DNA from: Leucocoprinus leucothites
Taxonomy: Eukaryota; Basidiomycota; Agaricomycetes; Agaricales; Agaricaceae
Assembly: GCA_013368445.1 (NCBI GenBank)
Contig: JAACJO010000036.1
Span: 62,001 to 126,000 of the forward strand
Direction of reading: 5' to 3'
DNA: 64,000 bases
Position numbers and translations under genes: made by a program. Positions 46,400 to 57,198 of the stretch are shown one piece after another; the stretch's first letter is position 1, and every line of letters begins with the position of its first letter. Under the pieces are notes generated by a model. That model saw only the letters and a list, made by a program, of their open reading frames with translations, had not been told where the DNA came from and did no database searches.

Positions 46400-47361
46400 T
46401 TAGAGTTTGCCAAGGTGGGCGGCAGCGGGGTTCTGACCAGCAGCTTTGGCACGCTTGCGAAGCATCTGGGTAGACTTGTAACCACGAATACCTCCGCCCC
46501 ACTGGCGGCGCTGTTCCTCGTACTTGTCGGTGCTAAAAACGTAATTGAGGAAACGTAGAGAAGGAGCCACGACACGACGTACAAGTTGGCCTTGGCTGCG
46601 CTAACGAGGGTGGCAAGATCACGTTGATCCTCGCTCTTGACATCCTGAAGGGCGACAACGGCGGCGGTCTTCTTGTGGACGACGGTACCAAGACGAGCCT
46701 TGCCCTTTACGATGACATAGGGGACACCCATCTTGCGGCAAAGAGCGGGTAGGAAGACGACGAGCTCAATAGGGTCAACGTCGTGGGCGATGACAACGAG
46801 GGAAGCCTTCTTGGCCTCAATGAGGGCAACAATGTGGTTGAGACCGTATTTGACGAAGAGGGGCTTCTTGGTCTCCTGCACATTGAATCAGTATCGAAAC
46901 GAGTTATAGAATAGACGATAGGCGTACGGCGGTCTTGCCCTCGGCAGTAGCCGCGGCTGCGGCGTGGAGACGCTCCTTCTTCTCCTGCTTGCTCTCAGGG
47001 CGGTACTTGTTAAGAAGCTTGAAGAGCTGAGTGGCAGTATTCTTGTCGAGGGTATGAGAGAACTGCGAGATGGCAGGGGGAACTTTCAGGCGTTGGTTAA
47101 GGATAACCTTTTGGCGCTGAAGGCGGACGTATTCGGGCCACTTGACGAAGCGGGTCAAGTCAGTCTGGGGACGAATGTCCTGGCCTACATAACGCAAATT
47201 AGTCGGTTGATCAGAGGCGAGTTGAGTGGACATGACGCACCAATGCCGAAGTTTTTGGGGGCAGACTCAAAGAGAGGGTTCTTCTTGGCCTGAGTCTTCT
47301 TGCTGGCGCCGAAGGGGGCTGCGGCGGGCTTCTTGCCGGATCCTGCTTTGGCCTTGGGGGG
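46400..47361 (-). CDS. RPL8: 60S ribosomal protein eL8 (L7a/L8)
   Basis: Large-subunit ribosomal protein of the L7Ae superfamily. The visible coding exons start at 47361 with [18 protein letters not shown] and [15 protein letters not shown]. They continue [33 protein letters not shown], then [16 protein letters not shown], the L7Ae RNA-binding core ([39 protein letters not shown]), [20 protein letters not shown] and a last exon ending [19 protein letters not shown] ... HLGKL with TAA 46402-46400. The initiator Met must lie on an upstream exon, since a CAG acceptor directly precedes 47361; I could not decide which ATG between 47362 and 47560 is used. High expression and nuclear-encoded ribosome biogenesis regulation are expected. 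Confidence 0.92.
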
Positions 47362-47569
47362 CTGGTCATTGAGACGAAGTCAGCAATGCTATTCACATGA
47401 AATAGGTATTGCGCCTCGGAGCTCTAGCGTCATGAATCACTATGCGTGGCATAGTGAAACACAACCCAGCATACTAAGTAGACTCCGGTACAACGACACA
47501 GAGTACTACTGTATCTCGCAAGGAGAACGATATGCTGTGCGAATCTGTATGAAATAAGTCAGATGAGAC

Positions 47570-47985
47570 TTATGGCACATCCAAACTGAAAACTTGCCAT
47601 CCATCTCAAAAATCGACATTTTACAACGGATGAAGCGCAAATGCTAGAGCCTGTCGAGGCGCATGTTGGATTCTCACCATAATTGAGGCTTTCTTGAGGT
47701 TGTTGAGTGGGGGGAGCTTGAGCTTGGACGAGGGCAGCACGATCGAGGCTTGCGTTGTAGGTCTCAATTGGAGCTCCGCTCGGGATACCCCGAGACGCTA
47801 AGATTAGTGATGGAAGGGTCGCGCTTTGATGCCCTCGAATTCGTTCGCAATAAATCCCCTTTAGTTGGTGCCAAACCAACGGAAATATGATGTTACTGGA
47901 AGAAGAAGCATTATGGGCGCCTGGGAAGTTATTCGACCTCACCCATTTTTAGTCGTCTATTGGCTTCTTGTATTCTTGAGGCCAT
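47570..47985 (-). CDS. Small hypothetical protein
   Basis: ATG 47985 begins MASRIQEANRRLKM; a strong GTGAGG donor and a CTTAG acceptor join it in phase 1 to ASRGIPSGAPIETYNASLD and AALVQAQAPPTQQPQESLNY. A second donor (GTGAGA) and a TTGAG acceptor give a short end (GWQVFSLDVP) with TAA 47572-47570; retention of that intron would give a longer C-terminus. The predicted protein is about 65 residues, without signal peptide or membrane segment. Family not recognised. The consistent splice signals and frames support a real gene. It is on the same strand as eL8. Confidence 0.45.
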
Positions 47986-49408
47986 GGCATGACCCCGGAG
48001 GCAACCTTGTCAAATTCAAGATGTTCAACACGAATGATTGAGATGAATATTTAAAAGCTGCACTACATGGCTACCAAGTAACAAGGACAATGCTATACCA
48101 AGGAACTACGATCAGGACCCGGAAAGCGCGAGAGCTGGGGTACCCGAACAACTTAGCACTCTTGCCACCCTGCGAGAATAGGTACATACAATTGAACCCT
48201 CACCGACAGCTACGATAGCTAGTCGCTGAGCATATTTGAATAGGACCTCTCGTTTTGTGTTTGTACACCCTAAATACTCTCTACGGGTCGGCGGGTAGTC
48301 CAGCAGACGGAGACCACATCGCTCGGACCTCATCGCCCAGGCCCCAGAGAATGAAAATATTTCTGTCTTAAGCTCAAAAACGGGGGTTTCAATGCGACTA
48401 TGACGTTACGGTCCCGATCCTTTAATTATTCTGCTGTCAAGTGATCGCCCGTAGGATAATATCATTTGTTATTGATTGCCGACATCCATACTTTTGTGCT
48501 CTTCTCTCCTGTTTGGAATGGGGAAAGCTGATTCAGAATGGTAGTGCAAAGTGACTCATGTAGATTAGTGTGCGTCTACCCTGTCCTGTTGCTCGGGAAA
48601 AGCCACGCCGCAAGTCTTCTGCTTATTAAATCAACTAATCCTGGGAATCCGTGCTTCGAGTTCTACCCGCCGAGGGATCCAGGAAGACATCTTAATCCCA
48701 ATCTTCGGCCAGTGGGGAGTGATGGAAGTGGCCTCGTCGGTGGCCTAATTTTGACTCGCGGGCTGGGATTTTTGACTGCCGTATTGACCAAAGGCTGTCA
48801 GTCGGGGCTGGGATGGGTCCAGTGCCAGAAATCCCACGTTCCATGGGATGCGCCAATTTGAATAGCGTGTCATGATGTCTGGGCAAGGGAGCGGTGTATG
48901 TGGCTAGGATTCCACGTTTATTAGCCCTAGACCCAAAGCCCCAAATTGATTCAGTGCAAATCTGGTAAGTCGCCGGTGGTTTGGAATAGAGTGAATCTCG
49001 CTTCACTCACCAGTTACGATTGATTGCTTGTGGTCTGACACGGGCTAAGAGTGATCAGGGACTGAAGGTGAAGGGATTGATCTCCTTTAGGCTTCGTCAA
49101 CCTGTTCCCACTCGAACGACATGAAAAATATTTTGCCCTTCCCCTCTACCACGAGGGAACTCCAGCCGTCCTTTCCCCGCATATACATCGACGTGGAGGA
49201 TAAACGTCCTTATATTCCTTTCATTTCTCACCTCCCTTCTCTATCGTCGCGGCCTGAGGTCTCCTCTAGCCCCTCAATCTGTTTCCCTGCCCTCTCCTAC
49301 CTTTGGTGTACTTCTTCTGCTTAATCCTCTCCTCATATAGTACTCGGCTGACGGACTCACCTCACAGACCTTTAACGACCTGTCAAGCACACCACATTCG
49401 ACGACAAC
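47986..49408. other. Intergenic, no supported gene
   Basis: About 1.4 kb. Short frames at 48112-48333, 48538-48861 and 48692-49006 have no recognised motifs. The part directly before 49409 is C/T-rich, as often seen in fungal core promoters and leaders. Confidence 0.45.
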
Positions 49409-50470
49409 ATGGAAGGACGTCCGACCGTAATACAACTCCCGGAAATGTTGGGAGAAATCTTCGGGTGGTCCAAGGTTCTCTTTGACAACGAACTCGAGGC
49501 CGCAGCCAACTTCCTTGCTTTCAGCCAGGTTTGTTATACCTGGAGAAGCACGGTCCATGCGATGCCCAGGCTGTGGCAGGTAGTGTCGCTCGGCTATTGG
49601 CTAGTCTACGATCCCAACAACGACGCCGACCCCTTCTATTCAAATCTCAGCTATCAAACAGAGAAGCTTTTGCACTACGCACGACTTTCACGCAACTACC
49701 CACTCGCCATCCGACTTGTTCTTCCCTCGCTACAGCCCGCTGTCCGGATTGCACTCGGCGACCGCGCAAACATAGCCTTGAACGACTGCATTTGGACCAT
49801 TATACTCGAGCTCGCTGAGGTTTCCGATAGGATCGACCAATTAACTGTCATTGCACCCAGCAAGCAGAGTATGGATTATATGTCCTATCACCTGAACGGG
49901 CAAGGAAATATTTCATACTTCGACCCGACCCGACTGTTTCTCTCCGCGCGCGTGGTGCAGTTCCTTTACACAGACGACATCGTTTCCGAGAGACCTATGA
50001 CAGTAGTTCCGTCTTCTCTCCCCACTTCCGCAAAGGAACTCGTTCTCATCCGTCCGATCCATCAGTGGTGGAGAACATTCTTTGAAGAACCTCAGACACC
50101 CAGGTTTTCGGCCTGCACATCCCTGGTATTCCAGCGCCCTCTGGTTCCTTTTGTCAGCATGGATATAGACCACCATCTCCTCAGACTGTTCTCCACAGTG
50201 AGCAAGACCCTCCGCCGTCTCGAGCTGAGAGATGACACCGTGTTCGACCCCCGGAAGAACAAGGAGGTGCAGGAACGAGGGCTATTATCCTGGGACCGTA
50301 TAGGGCTCAAGCTCGATAGCGTCACTGTCGTCTGCAAGAGGGAGCGCGATATTTGGCTCAGTTGCATCCTCGCATACTTGAAATTCTTTCCTCAAGGCCG
50401 ACTCCTCCTCAAAATGCACGATACTGATGAACAAATCTCCGACGACCTATCGCAGATGTTAGCGCATTAG
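49409..50470 (+). CDS. F-box-like protein (single exon)
   Basis: A 353-codon uninterrupted frame from ATG 49409 to TAG 50468-50470. The N-terminus has F-box-like spacing (VIQLPEMLGEIFGWSK ... FLAFSQVCYTWRSTVHAMPR) with the LW of LWQVVSLG. The rest resembles the variable, weakly leucine-rich region of agaricomycete F-box proteins (LRRLELRDDTVF, SVTVVCKRERDIWLSCIL). The role is inferred to be substrate recognition in SCF ubiquitin ligases. No decay is visible, in contrast to the F-box gene at 24997. Confidence 0.7.
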   Translation: MEGRPTVIQLPEMLGEIFGWSKVLFDNELEAAANFLAFSQVCYTWRSTVHAMPRLWQVVSLGYWLVYDPNNDADPFYSNLSYQTEKLLHYARLSRNYPLAIRLVLPSLQPAVRIALGDRANIALNDCIWTIILELAEVSDRIDQLTVIAPSKQSMDYMSYHLNGQGNISYFDPTRLFLSARVVQFLYTDDIVSERPMTVVPSSLPTSAKELVLIRPIHQWWRTFFEEPQTPRFSACTSLVFQRPLVPFVSMDIDHHLLRLFSTVSKTLRRLELRDDTVFDPRKNKEVQERGLLSWDRIGLKLDSVTVVCKRERDIWLSCILAYLKFFPQGRLLLKMHDTDEQISDDLSQMLAH

Positions 50471-50670
50471 TCCATACTTGAATCAATCTAGAGTATGATT
50501 GCAGTCCATCCTATACAACCGCGCACCGTTCTCTATGTTGAATGTTCTTTATTTCATTACGTACTCAATGTCATGACTATCCAATTCGATATCCGACGGT
50601 AACGAGACAGACAAAAAAAATCAGCGCGAAGCACAAGATATCCCGAGCTCAGAAAAGGACATTCTCACAC

Positions 50671-53600
50671 CTATTCCCCTTTATGCAAAAACTCATACAA
50701 GACTCGTCCGGGGCCAACACCGATCAACGCCTTCACTTCTTCCTCGCTTAACTCACACAGCTCCTTCACGCTCTTACATTTCCGCATAACCGCACCCGCA
50801 ACGCTCCCTCCAGCGCCAACACCTGACCCAATACCAGGCAACGACCTCAACAATTCCTCTGCAACCGCGTTCACACCTTTCCCTACATCAGGATCCCAAT
50901 CTGCACCAGTCACAATTGCTTTGATCTGATCCGGCTCTGGCTGGTTTTTCTTAAGATCTGTGAAGATGTCAGATGTGGCGTATGGAGATGATGACCAGAT
51001 GACGCGTAGACGAGGAAAGGAGAGCGTCAGGAGGACGAGTTTAGCTTGGATTGTGGGGCCCGAACTTGATCCAGGGTCATTCGTTGGATCACTTATTGAA
51101 GCGCCGAATGTCGTTGCCCTGTTGGCTGGTTTCTTGGGGTACTTTGAGGTTGGCTTAACGTAAGATTTCATCTCGGAGATGAAATTGAGGGAGAAGGCTT
51201 TGTCTTCTTCAAACTCGATCAGGAGGACAGGATGTTTGTAGTGAACGGACATGACTTCGCATTGGTTATACCTAAGATAAGTCAGGGTCGTATCTGAGGT
51301 CGAAACAAAAGAAGAGACTTACAATCGTCCACTGTTGAAACTCTGAACCAAGTCTGCTAGACTCTTCCTTTCAACACAAATATCGGGAGTGAGGATATAG
51401 TCACCGACAGTCAACGTAGCCGGTATTATGTATACTCCTGAGGCATGAAGTAATGAAGGCAATGTTGATCGAAATTCTCGCATGTCGATAATGATCTATT
51501 CATAGACCCTTGGCTTTCGGCCTCCGAAAACAAATAGCTGAACCACGCACCTTCGAGGGTTCCTTGCTCAGCTCTCTTCTCCCACCAGCAAGTCGGGTGT
51601 TAATCGTCTTGACCGCGCTGTCACCAGCTGTCGCACTTCCGGGTTCCTTCCTTTCTTCCAGCGTCAGCAGCATTGTCTGTATTGCATCGGTGTGGGTCAA
51701 AATCGGATAGAGATTAGAGGTCGAAATACACACCCCACGTTCTTTAACTAACCTCTCAAAAGCTTCTTTCTCCTTCCTAATCGCGGCAAGATATCGATGT
51801 TCTTCACATGAATTAGCGTATACCATATGGTAAACTCTTAGGGCAAGGCCTGCATACGAGCTGCGGTAGACCTTAGTGGATGATCAAGGTCAGTCATGGA
51901 CATAGAGATCAATGGTACTCACCTCGATTCGACGAATGAACTCAACGCAAGGTTCAAACATGATCACAAAACGTGGTTGAATCTCAGCCAACATACGATC
52001 ATCTGTATCATCCGAGTATGCTCGTATCACAATCGTCTGCTCGGCAGGTAAAATGCCGTAAGCAGTTTCAAAGTCTTCCCGGGTGAGAAGTTCAAGGTCG
52101 ATTTCGTTGTTGAGCGATGTTAGTGTCGCAGTTGGATCTGAAGAGTCATTCGACCAGCTAAAGCGTTATCTTTGATGAGTTATCCTGTTCATGTCAAGTA
52201 CCAAAAGGGCGTACAGAGTCATAACATCATCAATCTTGTCCACATATATCACCTCATTTCCTTGCGTTCCATCCGCATTTGAGCCAGCACCGGCGTCTCC
52301 CGCATTACCGTTTCTGGAACTACCACCACCTGGTGCACCACCTCTCATCCTTCGTCTTCCAGCAGCTTTCTCCTCTTTCTCCCTGTCCTTCTTTCTTAAA
52401 GCCTCACTAACGACTTCATCTCTCCCTTTCTCCCTTTCTTTTCCTTTCCCGTTTGCGCTCCCGCTCGAGCCGCTTTTGTTCGCCGGGTTGCCCGTGCGAG
52501 GACCAATAGGATCTTGGCTTCCGAGTCGCCCTCTCCAACCTAGATAGCCCCGCAGCCGTTTTTGCATCATCTTCACACCTTTTCTCCCAGGTTCCGCATC
52601 GGGGTCCATATCGTCCAGAAAGTCCCGTATGAGATCACAACTCCTCGTTGAGGATGTCATAATCAAAACTGTATCATTGCCCGGCATCTGTCCAGGCTTG
52701 AGATTGGACTGAAAACGAATAGTCTCGGATTCAATTTCAAGTAGGACCTCTGAGAGAAGATCCCATTTAGGTTGGTCTTCCAATATCGGTTGCATAGTTT
52801 TCGGCAGCCAAGCAGGCCGAGGGTTAGGCTTTTCCCTGCCTTTGCCTTTATCGCTCGTGGAATTCGTCCTGTCAAGTTCGTCGAGAGCAGCCCAGGCCTC
52901 TTCGTCGTCGTCTAGATCGATGACAGGAGGCGATATGACAGCTTTTTCTTCCGGCGGAACGATAGTCTTGAAACATCGGCGCTGCGCAGTATCGAACATC
53001 ATACTAGCAGCATCGGTGAGTAACCAGGGAGACTGATGTACCCTCGCAGCACCGGAGGCGGAAAGCGTGTTGGATTCGATGATGGTTTCAAGGTAAGCAT
53101 GAAACGATAGAGCGTCGTATGACAGGAGATAACTGTGCATATGCTAATTGTTAGAAATTAACCAAGGGAAGGGAGAAGAACATACAAGAGAAGCTGACGT
53201 AGGACGTTGAGGTCATTGATCAACTGCTTTGTCTTGGGCCCAACTTTGTGCCAGACCGAGGCTAATTGGTATCGAACAATAGCGTCAAATGAACGGAAGT
53301 AAGCGTTCTCTACATTCAAGTCATCAAGATCGAGCTGCCAGGAATGTCAACATCGAAATGTCTGGGTAAAGCAGCGATACAGACATTAGCATTTGAGCGT
53401 TTGAGCTCCGATAGAGTCGTAGTCATGCATTGAATTATTGCACTATGGATGTCTGACATTGAATCAGATAATGGTTGAGAGAGCTCAACGACATCGGCGC
53501 GTCGACGTTCAAGCGTTTTATTGATATACTCGTGAAAACTGAGACAGTGTCAGGAATACGACCTTGAGTGCGAACGAGAAGGAGAAGGCCTACCTACCGA

Positions 53601-54269
53601 GGATACAAATGCACCCTCCGTAACTGAAGTTCTTTCATGACATTTTTCAATGGCGACATTCCACTCGTGATATGCTCAGGTTGGTCGGTGAAAGCCTTGA
53701 TAAAGCCAATCTTGTTTTTCTCGCGGAATAAGCGAACGATAAAAGCTTCGGCAACGAGCGGTGTGATTCTAGAAGTAGCAGAGGTTAGCTCAGGAAGTAC
53801 TCAAGTGCTCAGAGTTGGCACGTATAGACAAACCTCTCAGCGTGCAAGATGATCAGGCCCGTAATCAAGTGCACAGGTATGTCCCCTTGAAGCATATCTA
53901 CTACCAGAATCCTCGAAGTGACAGATATCAGGCCACCCTGCTTGTACAGTTCCTGTCTGTACAAATTAGGTTCATATTGGACTAATATAACATCCTAGCA
54001 TACCTTTCTTTACTAGGTGTCTCATAGCCAAGTACGCGCAATCCAGGTCTTCTGCAACCGGTAATTCCAAGTTCTTCCCCAATGGCCGACTCTTCTTCTG
54101 GTGACGCATTGACGAGCAAAACGAGGTTCTTGTTCGAGTCATATATCTTCATTAGTGTACAAATGATACGCCGCAGACCGAGTCCACGAGCCAGTATGAG
54201 AAGGTCACTCGTAGCTGGATCATGTATTTCCTCGATAATGGCTTTATGGAACGGAAGAAGTGTTGACAT
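50671..54269 (-). CDS. RAD1: XPF/RAD1-family structure-specific endonuclease
   Basis: Catalytic subunit of the XPF-ERCC1 (Rad1-Rad10) nuclease, which cuts 5' of lesions in nucleotide excision repair and acts in recombination. ATG 54269 starts [17 protein letters not shown], with [13 protein letters not shown] and the inactive helicase-like domain running through several exons ([30 protein letters not shown]). A long exon (about 53140-52200) holds the charged linker. The nuclease motif is spread over [31 protein letters not shown] and [13 protein letters not shown], so the GDxnERKxxxD core is intact. The C-terminal helix-hairpin-helix region is present ([13 protein letters not shown] ... [19 protein letters not shown]), with a Gly-rich insert. 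Stop at 50671. Its 5' part is duplicated at 60651-61952. Confidence 0.88.
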
Positions 54270-54402
54270 CGTGGTCAATGTCCAAACATCCAAACGTCAA
54301 CGGTCATGAATTGTTGGCAGTTAGGAGGCTTAGTCAGCGATACCTACCTGAAGTGGATTCCGCTCTTGTGGACCCACTTACATACGTCTTCCTCTCACTA
54401 TC
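54270..54402. promoter_or_regulatory. Short divergent promoter, XPF / LENG1-like
   Basis: Only 133 bp separate the start codons of XPF (minus) and the LENG1-like gene (plus), so both must be driven from this interval or from within the neighbouring 5' ends. No individual sites were identified. The region is deleted in copy B of the duplication. Confidence 0.5.
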
Positions 54403-55406
54403 ATGGGTAAACTCAATATCGCACACCACAAAAGTTACCACCCATATCGCCGCGACAACATCGAGCGCGTGCGAAAAGATGAAGAAGAAGCCAAACTTCA
54501 GGAGGCAAAGGAGGAGGGACGAATGATGCTCGCCGTATGTCCTCTAGTCACTCAACTCGACGTATTTCTGATTTCGTAGGACTCAGAAGCAAGGATGGAC
54601 CTTTTGAGACAAAAAGCTGGTCTAGAAGAACGCCAAAAGAAACAATTCAAACATGCTGATGAATCAGAGCCCGAACAACAACCAGAGCGGATCTCCGCTG
54701 GTGGAGAACTACCTACAATCAACGGCCACATCAATCTCTTCCACGATGTTGAGCAGGTGCGTATTCATATGTAGAATCTGTAAGCTGATATACTGACTGA
54801 ATGCCGCTTCCCAGGACATGGTAGCTGCTCTAACAGTTGCCAAGAAAGCTGAATCGAAAGCTGCTGAGCGAGGTGTCAAGCTCGCACCAGACGAGAAAGA
54901 ACTCAAACGCTGGTATACTCGGCGCCACCGCGAGGAATCACAGGCGGACGACGGTGATGAGGACAGGAGGTACACGCTTTTCATTACCTGATACCTCCGC
55001 TACTAGTACTGATAAGAGCTGCAGCCGACGGGAAGCACAGCGAAAATACAAACACGATCCCCTCACGAATATCGAACAACAGCTTGCTTCCCGTTCACAA
55101 TCCTCCTCGTCAACGTCATCAAAATCTCACTCAAGACCCAGGCCTCGCTCATCATACCCACCTACATCATCCTCATCCTCGGTAGATCCCTCAGTACAAG
55201 CTCGACTCCAACGTGAGTCGTCTGAGCGAGAACGAGCGCTGGCGCTCATACAACGGAAGAAGGAGCTGGAAGGAAATATGACTCCAAGTACTGTTTATGG
55301 CGGCGACGACGAGGGATATCGTGATGTTTATAATCGACAAGAGGTGGAGGACGCCCATCGGCGTCGAGATAGGAGGAGACATTGGGATCGTCGACGAGAC
55401 TGGTAG
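54403..55406 (+). CDS. CIR_N-domain protein (LENG1-like)
   Basis: ATG 54403 starts a CIR_N domain (MGKLNIAHHKSYHPYRRDN, then IERVRKDEEEAKLQEAKEEG), the module found in splicing-linked proteins such as CIR1, CWC25 and LENG1. Exons join over short introns to DSEARMDLLRQKAGLEERQ, then GHINLFHDVEQ, DMVAALTVAKKAESKAAERG and a Ser-rich, Arg-rich C-terminal exon (QSSSSTSSKSHSRPRPRSS, ALALIQRKKELEG, HRRRDRRRHWDRRRDW) ending at 55406. A role with pre-mRNA splicing factors is inferred from the domain. The protein is mostly charged and probably coiled-coil in the middle. A copy lacking the first exon is at 61962-62855. Confidence 0.8.
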
Positions 55407-57198
55407 TCTGCTGTGCTTCGCGTCTGTGTATTGTATTTTTGTCCAATAGCGTTTTCTTTCCTTGCTGACTTGCAGCTACTGACGATCATGTGACAGTATG
55501 ATTTTGGCTAAGCCCCACGCCCACCAACCTTACAAGGTGACAATAGCAATCCAAAAGCAAGACCGTGACCTCGACGTTATATAGCACACTAACTCCTGAG
55601 TCTCAGGGTGAAGTGAACAAGGGTTGCTGATAGATGATCAAGTCATGTAGAGAGGAGGATGACGTTCCATCCACGCACATGCGTACTCGATCTACATGAG
55701 GCTTTGACATCCAGCTCACTTCCTAGATGCTTTTCCTTCCTTCTTGCCAGCTCTATTCATGTGCTTCTTTAGCGATTATGAGCGCCTATGGACGACCCAT
55801 TGCAAGTCTGTCACTATATGATACGGATTTATCATTTTGCACGCTCGGCGGGTCGGATTTACTTCCTGGCATTTGCATCGTCTCAGAATCGTTTCCCGTC
55901 CTCGCTGCCTCCTCGCGGTTCTCCGGTGCCCTTGGTGTCCTGTGTGCTTTAAGCCGAGATCAGGCCTTGCAGTCGGTCCCATGGTGGGATTGAACCAGGA
56001 TATACTATACAAGCATGTCAACAACTTCCCAAGAAGGTATTGTCGATCTGTCGGGAGGCGTGGTGCTGTATATTGAAATCATAAATGTTGATACCCTAAA
56101 GGATTCAGTGCTATACGTCTGGTGAAGTCATAGCCAGAGGGCTTCTGGCGCCCTGGGTCCTACTTCCGCCGCAACTTTCCATCAGCTAGAATGCGGTATG
56201 GAATGCTGACGATGAAACATACTTATTAGTGAAGCTATGGTTATACGTGATCAAGGAGAACGATTTAGGTCGAAGAGGTCCACCGTGGCATGCCGGAAAC
56301 TTGTGGTCGAGCGTGTCGTCAATATCACGAAAAAGATCCATGGAACTGATTTGTACTAATCTCAGCTACTTGAATAGCAGATATCATTATCGACCTCGCC
56401 GTTCCAGCCGATGTGCTTCCAAGATTTCCGGGAGAACGTTTGGCTTTCACCCCAGAACGAGCATTCGTGGCCTTTCATAGCTGTCCGGCGCTTCTATCAA
56501 GTACTTAGATGCTCATGCTCCTAGCCGACTCAGTTCGTCAGGCAACGAGCAACACATTCGATTAGGTACACTCTGGCTACTGCAGCCTTATTTCGCTTCC
56601 TGGACTTGCTTTTTCGCCAATGTCTGCCTAATCGGACCAGCATCAGCTTCGATGTTACAGATAAGGCGCTTCCTGCAATCCTCGTGACCACCTCGCTGCT
56701 CTGTCATGGACACATCGGGAGCTATGATCTTGACCACATTCTTCTTCTAGCGTACTGCAGGGAGTGGCACTCATTTAATATCACCGATCCCGCATTAACC
56801 GTGGTTTCGGCTTGGACCCTTCTCCCTCCTACCTCTCGGATAACCTCTACTTACAATCAAACAAATCCCGAAATTACTACTATCAACATCGTTTCACCGC
56901 ACTCTTACCCTCACCTCCGTTGGTTTCGCGATCAACTACACCCCTTGCACTAGTACATCCATCTCTGTACCCCAAACGCGAAAACGAGTCACCTCGGTTG
57001 TGGAACTTTCAATAAACGCTTGAGTACATATCAATTTACCATTTGCCGCCCATGTTCAGCTTCCATTGTATCGGCACCGTCCATGCCAACACAACTGCAA
57101 CTTCGTAATTTTAGGCGAGGAGAGACATAAAATCTCTGGACGGTTAGCTGCTGTTCTCAAGTTCGCCGCCCCATTTCCCTGTTCTCTCGTCAGTACTC
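55407..57198 (+). pseudogene. Degenerate hypothetical gene downstream of LENG1-like gene
   Basis: Several frames on the plus strand read as protein but do not join: LYDTDLSFCTLGGSDLLPG near 55820, an ADVLPRFPGE / LAFTPERAFVAFHSC stretch near 56400-56480, and the best segment at 56606-56953 (SFDVTDKALPAILVTTSLLC, DHILLLAYCREWHSFNI, VVSAWTLLPPTSR, SPHSYPHLRWFRDQL). It resembles an intron-rich agaricomycete protein of unknown function, but stops interrupt it and no start is convincing. The first part (to about 56570) is repeated in copy B. Decay is more likely than a functional gene. Confidence 0.4.

Larger units (their letters stand above)
52968..56570. repeat. Segmental duplication, copy A
   Basis: The sequence from TTGAAACATCGGCG at 52968 rightward is closely similar, in the same orientation, to the sequence from 60651 to the window end (distance about 7.68 kb at the left boundary). 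It covers the 5' two-fifths of XPF, the whole LENG1-like gene and about 1.1 kb beyond. Introns and spacers are conserved as well as exons. The right boundary is approximate because copy B runs off the window. Confidence 0.85.

Noticed and set aside
52191..52547. Plus-strand frame opposite the XPF linker exon
   Set aside because: Low-complexity Ser/Pro/Leu shadow of the charged XPF linker, no independent support.
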